DNA from: Pestalotiopsis fici W106-1
Taxonomy: Eukaryota; Ascomycota; Sordariomycetes; Amphisphaeriales; Sporocadaceae
NCBI RefSeq assembly: GCF_000516985.1
Contig: NW_006917095.1
Coordinates: forward strand, 624,157 to 688,156
Direction of reading: 5' to 3'
DNA length: 64,000 nt
Position numbers and translations under genes: made by a program. The notes below the pieces were generated by a model. It worked only from the letters and a program-made list of their open reading frames with translations. It made no database searches and was not told where the DNA came from. Each line of letters begins with the position of its first letter. The first letter of the stretch is position 1. Shown one piece after another: positions 46,308 through 58,100 of the stretch.

Positions 46308-46907
46308 CTATACTAACCTTAGGTAGATGTAATGATCCACAGGATCTGCTCCCGTCGGCGTGACTGTGGGTGGGCTGGCGGGAATGGAGGGAGTCTTTTG
46401 GGGGGTTTGGCGCATGAGCTGGTCCGCGCAACACGCTACTATAACAGTCCCGATCGGACTGTTTTTGGCGTACGGTACCAGGCAGTTTCGGATGACTAGC
46501 GCATCTACGGTAAATGCACAGTAGCCACGGACATGATGACTTACCCAGTAGAGACTTCGGTAGTCTGTAGCAGGGCGGCCTTGAGAGAAGAACAGTGGTA
46601 GTAACATCAAGTCTTCATTACTCTGTTCGGCGACAAAGTACCGTGTATCAATTCCTCTGAATAATCGGCCGCTGACGTTTGAGAGGCTCCGGACGAAAGA
46701 CACGACTGTGGTTGAAGAGAACATGCAGACAGACACTGACTGGAGAGGGCGAGTGCCGTAACGTTGAAGCATAACCAGGGGAGTTCCATCCCCCCGATTG
46801 AGATCTCCTACTTCCTCGTCAACAAATGTGACAGAAGCCATTGCCGGAGGATGCATCGTCATCAGCTTTTGACGTGGCTTTTCATGCGTCCTTGGAATCA
46901 GTCTCAT
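46308..46907 (-). CDS. uncertain hypothetical open frame
   Basis: 199 codons on the minus strand, not recognised. The part from MASVTFVDEEVGDLNRGD to about DTRYFVAEQSNEDLMLLPLFF has mixed composition as in real proteins, and a possible GTAAGT donor follows YRSLYW (minus strand, near 46541). The rest after that looks like intron plus spacer. If real, this would be the first one or two exons of a gene whose remaining exons I could not find. It may equally be a pseudogene remnant or chance. Confidence 0.2.
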   Translation of the reverse strand: MRLIPRTHEKPRQKLMTMHPPAMASVTFVDEEVGDLNRGDGTPLVMLQRYGTRPLQSVSVCMFSSTTVVSFVRSLSNVSGRLFRGIDTRYFVAEQSNEDLMLLPLFFSQGRPATDYRSLYWVSHHVRGYCAFTVDALVIRNCLVPYAKNSPIGTVIVACCADQLMRQTPQKTPSIPASPPTVTPTGADPVDHYIYLRLV

Positions 46908-49560
46908 GATCGTGTGGGAGAAAGGCCTCGAGGCAGGCGCAGCACTCGATGAATAGACAGTCTTTGGTACCTGCAGCAGAGGGGCCGTCGGACATACATA
47001 TGGAGACGTGCCTAGTCAAACCTACGGTATGTGACTCGGTAGAGCGAACCCTGCAGGCTTTTTTTTTTTTTTTCCGTTGCTCAATCAGTTACTTAATATG
47101 CCTGAGTAGCTCTGAAAAGTACCAGGTTCCGGTGTAAAATTGAAGATATTCCATTGCCCTACATACGCATGACTATAGAGGTATTGCTAGTGGTCTCAAT
47201 AATGGACTTGACCAAAAAAGAAGAGTATCGAGGATGAGCAACCGAAACGACTTCCACCACCTTGCAATTGTGCTTCATGACTCTCGACTTTTTGTCGACA
47301 ATAATAAGCACGGTTGACTTGCCAGGTCTGCTGCATCATCCGAGATCCCGTTTCTATCAAGTCTTTGTTTGTATACACACTTACATATTATACATAGAGT
47401 AGGCGCCATGCTTCTTCTTCTTCCTGAGAAGAAAGACACAAATATTGGCTTACCAGCTATACTCACAGTACGTAATAGTTGTGCGCCTGGGGGTAGGTAT
47501 CGAGAAATAGGCGCATGCAATGATAGAGCAGGGGGGTTTTTGGTTGATTTGCGTTGCAGCTCTCCTGTATGATTGATTGTAAGGAAACTATTTAGATAGG
47601 TATAGCTCGCATTTATCATCATCTTGCGGCCTGAATTGATTCATGTAGACTTCATCCGTACAGACCACCAAAGATAGATACATGGTAACTACCTACGCAG
47701 TGGCAGGTAATGTAGGTAATGCGCATGGCCACGGTGCCTCACTGGCCTTCCTACCAGATTCGCATTACATTAGATATAAAGAGGACGGATCAGCTGTGTG
47801 GCCCCTCTCTTCTCCCCTGAATCGAGAAAGCATCGTGTTTCACCTTTCCCCCAAACTGCCGCTATTCTGTTCTAGTAATCGGGTGTCACCGTACGTCCAA
47901 ACGCCTCACTCCAGTCATTTGCGGTCCCTTGAGCTGTGACTGGTCAACGGCGCGAAATTCTTCTCGAGTACTGCTGCTGCTGCTGCCACTGAAGGTGCTG
48001 CGCCGAGCCCAGTGGACGTCAGACCACCCCTCATCTACACTACTTTTGCCCTAGGTAAGTACCTACCCATTTTTCCCCTTCCGCCTTCCTACCTTTACCT
48101 AACAGATGTTCTGCTGCTCCTCTGCGCCGTACCTAGAGGTACCTACACAGCGCTGAGGGCTACCTACACTACAATACCAACAGCCAGGCTCTCTGCTCCA
48201 TCCCCAAATCCCCAATCCCCTGAACCCCTGCCTCACATCACACCAGCACCAGTTCCTGTTGCCAGTTCGCTAGGCACATACACGGTGTGTACAACAGAGT
48301 AGTGGTGCTTCGCTCCCCCTAAAATCGACCGCCTCTAGTAGGTTGAAAACAAAATACCTTGATCTTACGTATGCGTACCGACCTACAACCCGGCTACTGC
48401 TATTTTTTTTTTTAACTCTTGCTGCTGCTCGAGTTCTTCGTCCAAGGCTTTTTTTTTTATTGGGGCCTAGTCGTGAGATCCAACCAAGGACACATCTATC
48501 CACTACATCCACCAAATCCACCCTCCCCGTCTCCCATTCCCATGATCCATTTCTATACGCACACATCTACCTCTCCAACCTTCTTCCCTTTTCTCTCTTT
48601 CTCTCTTCCCCGGTCCCTTTGATCTGCCCTCTGTCTCTTCTCCAGGCTTTTTTCAACCTCCAATTGTTCCAAACTGACATTGGACGCCACTTAATGCAGC
48701 CTGTATATTGATCCATCGGCTTGGTCTCTTTTTATTTTTTCTTTTATTTCACTCACGAAGCACGCCTCCGCCGAGCTGTCCGTGGTCTTCCCAGTGCCGG
48801 AAATCTCTTCCTTCCACTTGCTTGAGCCACTCCGTCTCGGCCCCCCAGGCATAATCGAGTACAATCTATCGATCTACTTGAGAGACTTTCCAGCAAGCCT
48901 GGGAGCAGACTGAGCTTAAAAAGAAGCCAATTGCCAAGACGAACGCCAATCGCCGCTATCATAAACCTCTTAGGCTGTGTCTTTGAACTTTCCGCTTCGC
49001 CCGCCCACGGAAGGTAAAAGGCAAAAGGCAGAGCGACAGACACCCGCTCGACCCCAAACAACCCTCCGCCTCTGTCATCCCACGACAGCCCGCGACGCTT
49101 CACTTGCCATCCTCTTTTTCTCTTCGAGACCAAACCCGCCCAACGGCTGACGAGTCCCGTGGACCGACCTCTCACGACAGCGTCCTGACTGCCGTATCTT
49201 GTAATAACCCATCTCTCTTTGGGATTACTACTTTCGATATTGTCGCTCCTTTTGATCTTTCTCTTTGGTCCTCAACCCAACGACCATAATCTCAATTACG
49301 CAAGTCGATCGCATCGAGCGAGGCCTTTCGAGTACACGACAAGACAGACCCACATAGACGTCCTTGACATCGTATTGTCACCAAAGCTCCAGCAGCATCC
49401 ACGCACGCACGTACCCACGGCTACTGACTGACGTCTTGTGCCCGCCCCAACCTGCTGCCAGACAGTGGCTAATATTCATCATCCATTGACCAACATTCAA
49501 GAGCATCACCATCATACAAGGCCGACATCTCCTGAATGAGGGTCAGACGAATAATCGATA
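46908..49560. other. promoter and long leader of the RRM-PUF gene
   Basis: 2.65 kb. TAGGTA/TACCTA words cluster at 47690-48180. Pyrimidine-rich tracts with T runs are at 48409-48420 and 48450-48459, followed by CT-rich sequence to about 48650. Short upstream open frames are present. It is probably a long, possibly spliced 5' leader; no separate gene is supported. Confidence 0.45.
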
Positions 49561-52500
49561 ATGTCAAGTGCTAGATCAGAATATCTCAACTTGGGCCACC
49601 CCATCCCAGCTACCAGCCAGGGTCGCTCAGCTTCACCCACCACTACCAACTCAGCTAGATCACAATCTCCCATTGAATCATCAGGCGCATCGGCCGTCAG
49701 GTCCCCATTCGGCATGTCTGGCACATTGAACCCCGCTGGCAACAAGATGGCAGGAACCACGCGATCTGGAGCTGGTTCTCCTTCGCATGACTTATCCGCG
49801 TCTGGCAGGCTATTCTCCAAGAGGTAAGCTGAAAAAAGAAGCCGCTCATGTTTTGCTCGTGATGCTCTGATTCCGCAAAGTGAGACAAAATACTAACTAC
49901 GTCTGCACAGAGCTCGAGAAATCCAGGCTCAGGAAGGCGTGCCTGGAATACCACTGAACCCTTGGGGTGGCCCGCCTACCAGTGGGAATTCGACTCCGCT
50001 CCGCGAGAATATCCCAGAGTCGCCCACCGACGGGTTCCCTGACTTTGCTCAATTGCCGTCATCAGAGAATGGACCATCCGGTGGGAGACGTGCTCGTGCT
50101 GGCACCGTTCCGTCCCGGTTCCCTGGGGCGGCCGTTGGTAACGGATTGCTGAGCATTCCCACTCTGAATGCTCAGTCCTCGCGTGTCAGTCCCTCTCAAA
50201 GTCCCTTTAACAAGTCACCCTCTCCTGGCTTGAGCGAGACTTCGTCCGGCTCGCTTCTGTCACGACTGCGGGCTGGATCTATGCCGCAGCGAAGTCCGTT
50301 CAACAATATTCCCGGCACAAGCTCCCCCTTTGGACCAACTCTCTTCAGCGGTAGCTGGAACCCCTCCTCCTCGGGTCGCGAACGTGGAAACACTCTCGCT
50401 AGTATCGCGAGTGTTGGATCAACCAACGGCCCCAGCTCGCCCGCGCAGTCTGCGTTCTCCAAAGAGGGGACTGGTGAGAATGACGTGCACATGAGGACCC
50501 TCGACTATCTGGGACTTGCTGAGACGCCCCAGCCTGCTCGTGCGCAGCTGGCCCCTGGATACTTGCCTGGGTTGGCAGACTTCACCAAGCAGGCCAACCG
50601 CTTCCGTTCATACTCGGTAAACAACAAGGACAAGTACGCTGATGACGAGGACGACGATTACGATGATTTGGCTTCCGAGAGTCAGTATGCCGCTGCCCTT
50701 CAAGATCAGCTAGCTGCTACACAAGCCGCCATTTACAGCCACAATATTGCCGTTCAGAACTTCCAGAACCTGGCCGCCCAATCGATTCGTCCTAGAGCCA
50801 GAACCGTCGGCGGCTTGGATTTGACCGCCGCCGGTTCCCGAGGCCTTCGGAACTTCTACCACACGCCATCACGCTTGGACAGCTCAATGACTGCCACAGA
50901 GATTCGTTTGCCGGACGAGAAAGACTTTGAGGATCTGCCGCAGGCTGTCGCTGCTATGAATCTCGGTCGATCTAACAGTCGCAATAACGGCTTGCTGTCT
51001 GCAGAGGAGGGACTCGAAGGGCCTACCAGCGCCTTGTGGCTCGGGAGCATTCCCACTTCAACTACGACCTCGACTCTGACGGAGATGTTCAAGCAATATG
51101 GCCCTATTTCTTCAGTCCGGGTACTGACCCACAAGAATTGCGGTTTTGTCAATTATGAACGTATAGACAGTGCAGTCTCTGCAAAGACGGCCATGAATGG
51201 CAAGGAGATCTTCCCTGGCGCTGGCCCGGTGCGCATCAACTTCGCGAAGCCGCCTTCGGCCTCGAATACGCCGGGTCACGATGGGGTCTTCCCGTCTCCA
51301 AGTCCAGACCCCTTTGCCAAGGGGGGTGACAACGCAGGCTCGAACCCAGCCACTGCCACAATTGACGGAGCCGCCACAGCCTCCCCAACGAACGCGGCCC
51401 CAGTGATCCCTCCTCTGCATGAGATGACACCGGATATTTTGCAGATTGTCAAGTCACTTGGTGCTACTGATGAGGATACCTATAACATTTCCCTCAGCTT
51501 GAACGAGGCTGTCGGCTTCACCAACTTCATTGACGAGATACCTCCTGTAAAAGAACCCACTCACACACGTGTGCACGATGCACCAAAGCTTCGAGATATT
51601 CGCAAGCGTATCGACAACCAGAGCCTGTCTCAGCCAGAGATTGAGAACATTGCTGTTGACATGCTTCCCGAAATTGCCGAGTTGGCTTCAGACTACCTGG
51701 GTAATACTGTCGTCCAGAAGTTATTCGAGCACTGTTCTGATTCCATTCGCGATGCCATGCTCACTGAGATTGCGCCTCATTTGGCAGAAATTGGCGTACA
51801 CAAGAACGGCACATGGGCTGCTCAGAAGATCATTGATGTGTGCAAAACACCTGAACAGATGAATCTGATTGTGCGACATATTAGACCGTACACAGTTCCT
51901 CTATTCCTGGACCAATACGGCAACTACGTGCTTCAAGGTTGCCTGAAATTTGGTACTCCCTTCAACAACTTCATCTTTGAGACCATGCTGAGCAAAATGT
52001 GGGACATCGGTCAGGGCAGATACGGTGCCAGGGCAATGAGGGCCTGCCTTGAGAGCCACCATGCCAGTAAGGATCAGCAGCGCATGCTGGCCGGTGCCAT
52101 TGCGTTGAATAGTGTCCAACTTGCCACCAATGCAAATGGCGCCTTGCTTCTGACCTGGTTCCTTGACACCTGCACCTTTCCCCAGCGTCGAAGTGTGCTG
52201 GCACCGCAGCTTGTGCCCTACCTGGTACACTTGTGTACGCACAAGGTTGCCTACCTTACTGTTCTCAAGGTGATCAACCAAAAGGCTGAAGCCGATGCCC
52301 GTGACACAATCCTCAAGGCCTTGTTTTTTACGCCCAAAGACCATATCCTCGAGGCAATTCTGAGCGATCATGCATGCGGCGCAACTCTGATCTTCAAGGT
52401 ACTTACGACGCCCTTCTTTGACGAGAGCATCCGCAGCCAAGTTGTGGAGAACATCAAGAATGTCCTTGTCCGCATCAAGGCTCAGCCCAACCAAGGATAC

Positions 52501-53213
52501 AAACGACTGATGGATGAGGTCGGTCTCTCGACTCGCAACGGCGGTGGATCGCGGGATCACTCTATCAGCGCAACGGAGCGCCAACGCCCTGCCTCGAGGC
52601 AAACACAATCACACGCACAAGCAAACGCTGCTGCCATTCAGCAAAATGCCCAGTACAACAACCAGTACATGAACCCCCTCAGCCAGACCAACACTCCCGG
52701 GGGCTACGAAATGGGCTTTGGTGTCTCGAGAACCGAGCCTAGCGAGTCTGCCATGCCTCCCTTCCCACAGTACGGTCAGCAAAACACAATGTACAATAAC
52801 ACCAACCCCGCCATGGTCCCGGGCATGCAGTCGATGCAGTATCAACAGAGCATGATGCAACGCGGTAACCCTCCTATGAACAATTTTTTCCCGACTATGC
52901 CAGCAGCTGGTTTCAATGGATACAATGGCCCGGCACCGCCAATGGATCAGTACCGCGGCCAGAACATGGTCAACAGCAGCCCTATCCAACCCCCTGGGGC
53001 CCCTACAGGCTACGGTCCTCCTGGTTTCAATATGCCCATGGGAATGAGCAGCTACCCCTACAATGGCGGTATGCAGCAGAACATGCCTTATATGCCGGAC
53101 CAGCAGCCTATCAACAACGGACGGCGCGGACGGGTAGGTCAACCCTCCCATCGAGGCCGGAGGTCGCCGCGGCCATAGGGTGTCCTCAGCTAACGATGAT
53201 GATGCAGAGATGA
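49561..53213 (+). CDS. RRM and Pumilio-repeat RNA-binding protein (Jsn1/Puf2-like)
   Basis: Exons 49561-49823, 49911-53133 and probably 53208-53213 give about 1163 aa. If the last intron is not used, the frame stops at 53178. Seen: a long Ser/Pro-rich head, an acidic segment (DKYADDEDDDYDD), an RRM at about residues 460-530 (ALWLGSIPTSTTTSTL, then NCGFVNYERIDSAVSA), and PUF repeats at about 640-960, including DYLGNTVVQKLFEHC, HKNGTWAAQKII and DQYGNYVLQGCLKFG, then a Gln/Asn/Met/Pro-rich tail. RRM plus PUF in one chain is the layout of yeast Jsn1/Puf2, which bind 3'-UTRs of membrane-protein mRNAs and control their stability or location. The last intron has GTAGGT, GCTAAC and GCAG signals and yields a GRRGRR end. 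Confidence 0.93.
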
Positions 53214-55173
53214 TTCTCCCATTCTCTTTGGCATGTTTCTGGGTAGACAAAAGCATATTTCCATGTGCCTCTCTGGCGTGATCAACTGGTTGATTGCGAA
53301 GATTGACACCCCGGTCAAGGAGTTGTTTTTCTATTTTATATTTCTTTCTGGGTCTGGCCAAAAGCCACACACCAACTGGTGGGCAACCATCGACGGCAAG
53401 TTTGCTTCAATAGTTGCCAGACATGAGAAGAACGATTTCAATCAGGCTGTTGCCTCTACTCGGATAAACCATGATGGGCGTCATGATGGCTTTTCGCATC
53501 TGATTTATTATATGAGACAAAGTTATCACGGGCGGTATCTCTGCTAGGCGTGATGCAGTTGGGACTGTTAGAGCGCGAGGCCAACATAAAAGCCTTGGTG
53601 CCAACGTACAAGGGCTGGACCAATGGATGGGACTCGGCGATTGATTTGTGCTTTCGGACTTGAACGGGCATGGCAAGGCGGTTTCACAGTAGCTGGGTGG
53701 CGGCGGCAGTGGTGATACGAATATGATGGAGTGAGACAAGTTTAGAGGGCAGTCTCATCAGTCAGGTTCAGTATGATTCGAGTGTATGTTTTATCGCTAG
53801 TCAATGATATAAGCCTCACGATGCATTGCTTCCAGAAACAACTCGAGTGATTCAACCAAAGAAGGAGATATTACAGGTGCCGTCTCCGAGTCGTAACCAG
53901 TCATTGCTGTCCATGCACGAGAAGAATGTGAGTAGAGATCATATTCAATAACAAAGAGCAATCCGGCATAGAATGGTGAAGGAGCGGAGAGTCACGAGCT
54001 TTTGTCAAGAAGCCCTCCTCTTCCTTACCTTGGTCATGGTCATGCAGTGTGGGCTGATGGGATGGTGGGGGGATCCGATGTCCTTTCCCCCTTCTTATTC
54101 AATGCAGCGGTTAAAATGAAAAGAAAAATCGGGTGGTTGGGAGGGGATGTGTCAAGAAGGGAGAGAAAATGGACCGATTATCGAGCCAACTCTCCGGGTC
54201 AATCGCGTCTTTTACGACTTGGGACAGATTGGCCCCATTTTTCATGAGGTAGTTGCCAGTGAGAGAGAGGGAGGAGTGTGGCCTTCTTTGAAAGCACTAA
54301 AAAAGAGGGCCATAGATTCAAATCAGAGATGGGAGATCGAGATATCGTTAGCCCCCAAGGACGTGCTTGCTCAATTTTTGCTATCGTCAATGGTGTTTCG
54401 GCAAGAGATAAGTCACTAGACAGCTCCAAATGGTGTCACCACACGAGAGGACTGTAACTTGGGAGTGTTGTCACTTGATCAAAATATTGATGTTTTGATG
54501 AATCCTATTGATTGCCACTCTGTACGCTGTGAAGCATAGTCAAAGAGGGCCGCTTGCGGAATCCCCTTAAGAGCATATTGGGGACACCTGTTTCCTTTTC
54601 TTCTTCCGTCCATAACTAGGTACATATGTTGGTTTCTTCTCCCTCTCCCCCTTTCTGGCTCTTCAAATCACAACCCTCTGGACTATCAGGGGGAGAGCAA
54701 ACAACAAAAACCGGATGAAAAGCAAATGCACACCAGACCAAAACGCTGGTGGGTATCGACCTGAAGAAATTATGTCTAGAGAATCGTACGTTTGCCAGCT
54801 GGTCGTACGCCAAAGAATCCTTATGGAGAAAAAGTCAGATGACCAAGATATGAACTTGATCATCCTACTGTTACAGGGCAATAATAGTATCGTCGAAGTG
54901 GGTGGGCTCTTCTAGAAAACGCTCAAGCCCCATACGGTTGTGGTGATTGTTGTTGTTTTCTACTTTGAGCCTGGCAGCAAGCCAGTAGGCAAAGCGTTCC
55001 TTGGGTTAGAGCTTTATTCTGATGAAAGCGTTTGGGTTTGGGTCAAGTTTGCATCGTGCTTGAGTTTCTCCAAAAATGCTTGGAGTGTAAACGTGTTCTT
55101 GATGGATGAGTCGCATGGCTTGTACGACGCGGTTGTGCAGCAGCACAAGAGAGGAAAAGAATAACAATACTGG
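53214..55173. other. intergenic between convergent genes
   Basis: 2.0 kb, including probable 3'-UTRs of the PUF gene and the PHD gene. No supported gene. Confidence 0.45.
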
Positions 55174-58100
55174 TTAGTCCATCTGCATGGACGAGTCGTC
55201 TCCTTGCTGACTGTTTTGCGGTGTTGCCTCTGAGGTGGTGGCAGCTTTGGCAAGTAGTTTCTGGACCTGGACCGTCATCTGCTCTAATTGTGCGAGCATG
55301 GCTCTAAGCGAGTTTTCATCGTTTGTGGCCAAGTTACCACTGTTGATGGAAGTGGCATTGCCTGCAGCGATCAGTGACACAACAGCTGGCGGAGCGTGGG
55401 ACTAGAGCGAGTTGGTACGTGGTTAGCACACTCAGTCAACAGGTTGACAGACATTGTCTCCGTCTCTCTCTCGCGCCAGAATGGCAGTGCCATTAAAGTT
55501 GAACCAAGAAGAGTGTGAGAGGAAATAACTATACTTACAACCAAGGCATCGACAAGGTGGGATACACCGTCGGTGCCATTACGGAGCTGGTATAGATTAA
55601 GAGCAGCTTGTTGTTGCTCGACACTGCGAGAGGGGATGGGCAAAGCGGGGTTGGAGGAGCGGGACTCTGGGGTTGCTGCTCCTGCTGAAATGCGCCGTTG
55701 CTGCTGCTGCTTGGCTCGGTTTTCATGCACACTGTGACAAGATTAGCGTCTTAGCGAAATTGGCCGACATCCCCATCCTCCTCCATCCATTGGCACCAAG
55801 CACTTACCGAGACAAGAAGTCCAGCTTGATGCCCTTCTCGGGCAGTCTGTAGACGCGTCCAAAGTCTCTACGAGTTGCCGTCCACGTGTCTTCGGCATCG
55901 TCGTCATCTTCCTCAACTTCGATCCAGCCATTATTTCGCATGCCTCTACTATACGCTTGCTCAATGACTGGGGCGTTTTTGAGCTTTCGGAACTTGTGTG
56001 CTGGGCCGAGGGATGTCATGAATGCATCCTCCATATGGCAGGGGCAGCGCCAGTTGCGCAGGACCGGGGGCACTGCGAGAGGGGGGTCCAGACACTCCAG
56101 ATGCCAATTGAGCCCGCAGACAGAGCAAGGAATGATGGGCCTATTGTTGGTGGCACCTTGGTGACATTGATGGCATAGCACGGCACCACCCTCTGCAGAA
56201 CGGATTCGAAACCAGTCAAAGTCTTCTACAACACCCTTCTTGCTAGGTCTGAAGAAGCAGAGGTATTGAGTCAGCTGACGAGTTGCACACTAGTGGGTGG
56301 GATACACGAGGGAATAATTCTTACTTGGGTTTGGTACTGGTGACCTCTTCGTATTCGCCATCCGGGCCAGTCTTGACTCCCTCAAAGCACTCGCGAATGT
56401 CAAGAGGTAGTCGGAAAGAGATGGGATTCTTTCTGTCCAGTGCGTCGAGCAGTGTTCCAAAAGCGCCGCGGTGGCCCGTCAACTTCTCTGGGAAGTACTT
56501 GCGAGTGCATTCATGACAGTACCATTCGTCTGGCATGAGATTCTCGTCGATAGGAGGATCGATGCAGAGAAAATGGAAAGAATAATTGCATCCGTCACAG
56601 CAAACCAGTTCACCACTGCCGCCGCACGTAAAGCATGAATCGTCATTCTCATCCTAGTGGATCCTGGTCAGCATGAAGAACTTGGGTCTGGGTCAGTAGG
56701 CTTCTGCCATCGGGTCCGGCAAAAGCGGGAACAACGGGTGTCGCCACTGGGGACAAGTGTTCGCAATTCGTGCGCAACCAAGTGTTTCACCACAATGCCT
56801 CATAATCTCCATCACCCCCGAAACTGGTAACATGAGCAAGTCGGTGCATTCGCTCTCAAGTCGTCAAGCTCAGGCAAACGGGGGGTTTTTTTTTAATGCC
56901 CCTGCCCCCTTCCCTTTTCCCTTCTCAAGACAGATCAAAAAAATCAAGTAGTGGGCCTTACCTTATCATGCTGAGGTCCTCCAAACACGGGACTCGGCCG
57001 CGAACTGCCACGAGGAATTCCCGCTGCACCTCCCTTCTTCTTCATGGGCCTAGATAGCAAAACAATAGTCAGCAGATGTACAAAGTAGACCCAGAGTAAT
57101 TATGTGACTTGAAAGGCCATGGCGGGCAAAAGGCGCATGCTTTCAGGGCACAAGAACACCGAAATGCACTGCTGCGGAACCTTCTGGTGCTGTGGGTGGT
57201 GGTGCCAGCCAGCCAGCCAGCCAGCCAGCCACGTTGGGCCTGCGCCAATTGAGTCTGGTGGCCTCAACAAAAAACCAGTCTTGTTGGTCCAAACGCGCCC
57301 CAGTTCTGAATAACCTGAAGCCATGCGAAATTTCAACGGGAATTTACTTACGATGTCTTGACACGCAGTCCTCCTCTTGGCTTCTTTGCAGGGCGAGGGT
57401 TAGATGGCGTTGCCGCTCTGGAACTGCGCGCCGATGAGGGGGGCTCCAGGTCAGGCCGGAGAGCGGTGGTGGGCGAGGTGGCCTCATCCACGCCTTCATT
57501 GTGTCTCTTCTTTGCCCGGGCCGCTCGCAGAGACAAAGGCGGAGCTGGAGTCCTTACAGAACGCGACCTTGCAGCAGGCAGCGGCGTTGGCAGCTCCTCC
57601 TCCCGCGGCTCCGACGACAGGGGAATGCGGGTGAAGCTGTCTGCCACGATGTCCTTTGTGAGCTCACTCGTCTTCTGTCTTGCAGTCACCTTGTCCTCAA
57701 TGAGACTTTTCTCAAGGAGAAGACGAGCATCATCAGTCTCAACAGTCTTGATAACAGTCTTGTTGGACTTGACCGACGGTTTGGTGATGCGCTTCTGTTG
57801 AGATTTGCCGTTGACCGCGATGGCGGTGGGCATGTCCGGGTTCTGTTTGGACGAGCGATGTTGGGTGGTGTCCGAAGAGGAATCAAGTTCGGGGGAGTGG
57901 TTCTTCTTTTTGGACGCGGGTTTCTTCTGCCGGCCGTTGATTGGCTGGGCTGCCTTGGTCGGGGCTGGGGCATCATTTGGCTCGGCAGTGCTAGGGCGCG
58001 AAATAATGCCCAGCTCCTCATCCACCTGATCCATAAATTCATCGTAGTCAGTCAGCGCATCGTCTGGAACACTCGAAAGAGACGAGTCGCTGCTGACAGA

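Noticed and set aside
51901..52608. 235-codon minus-strand frame
   Set aside because: It lies antisense to the PUF repeats, whose plus-strand reading has clear conserved motifs.
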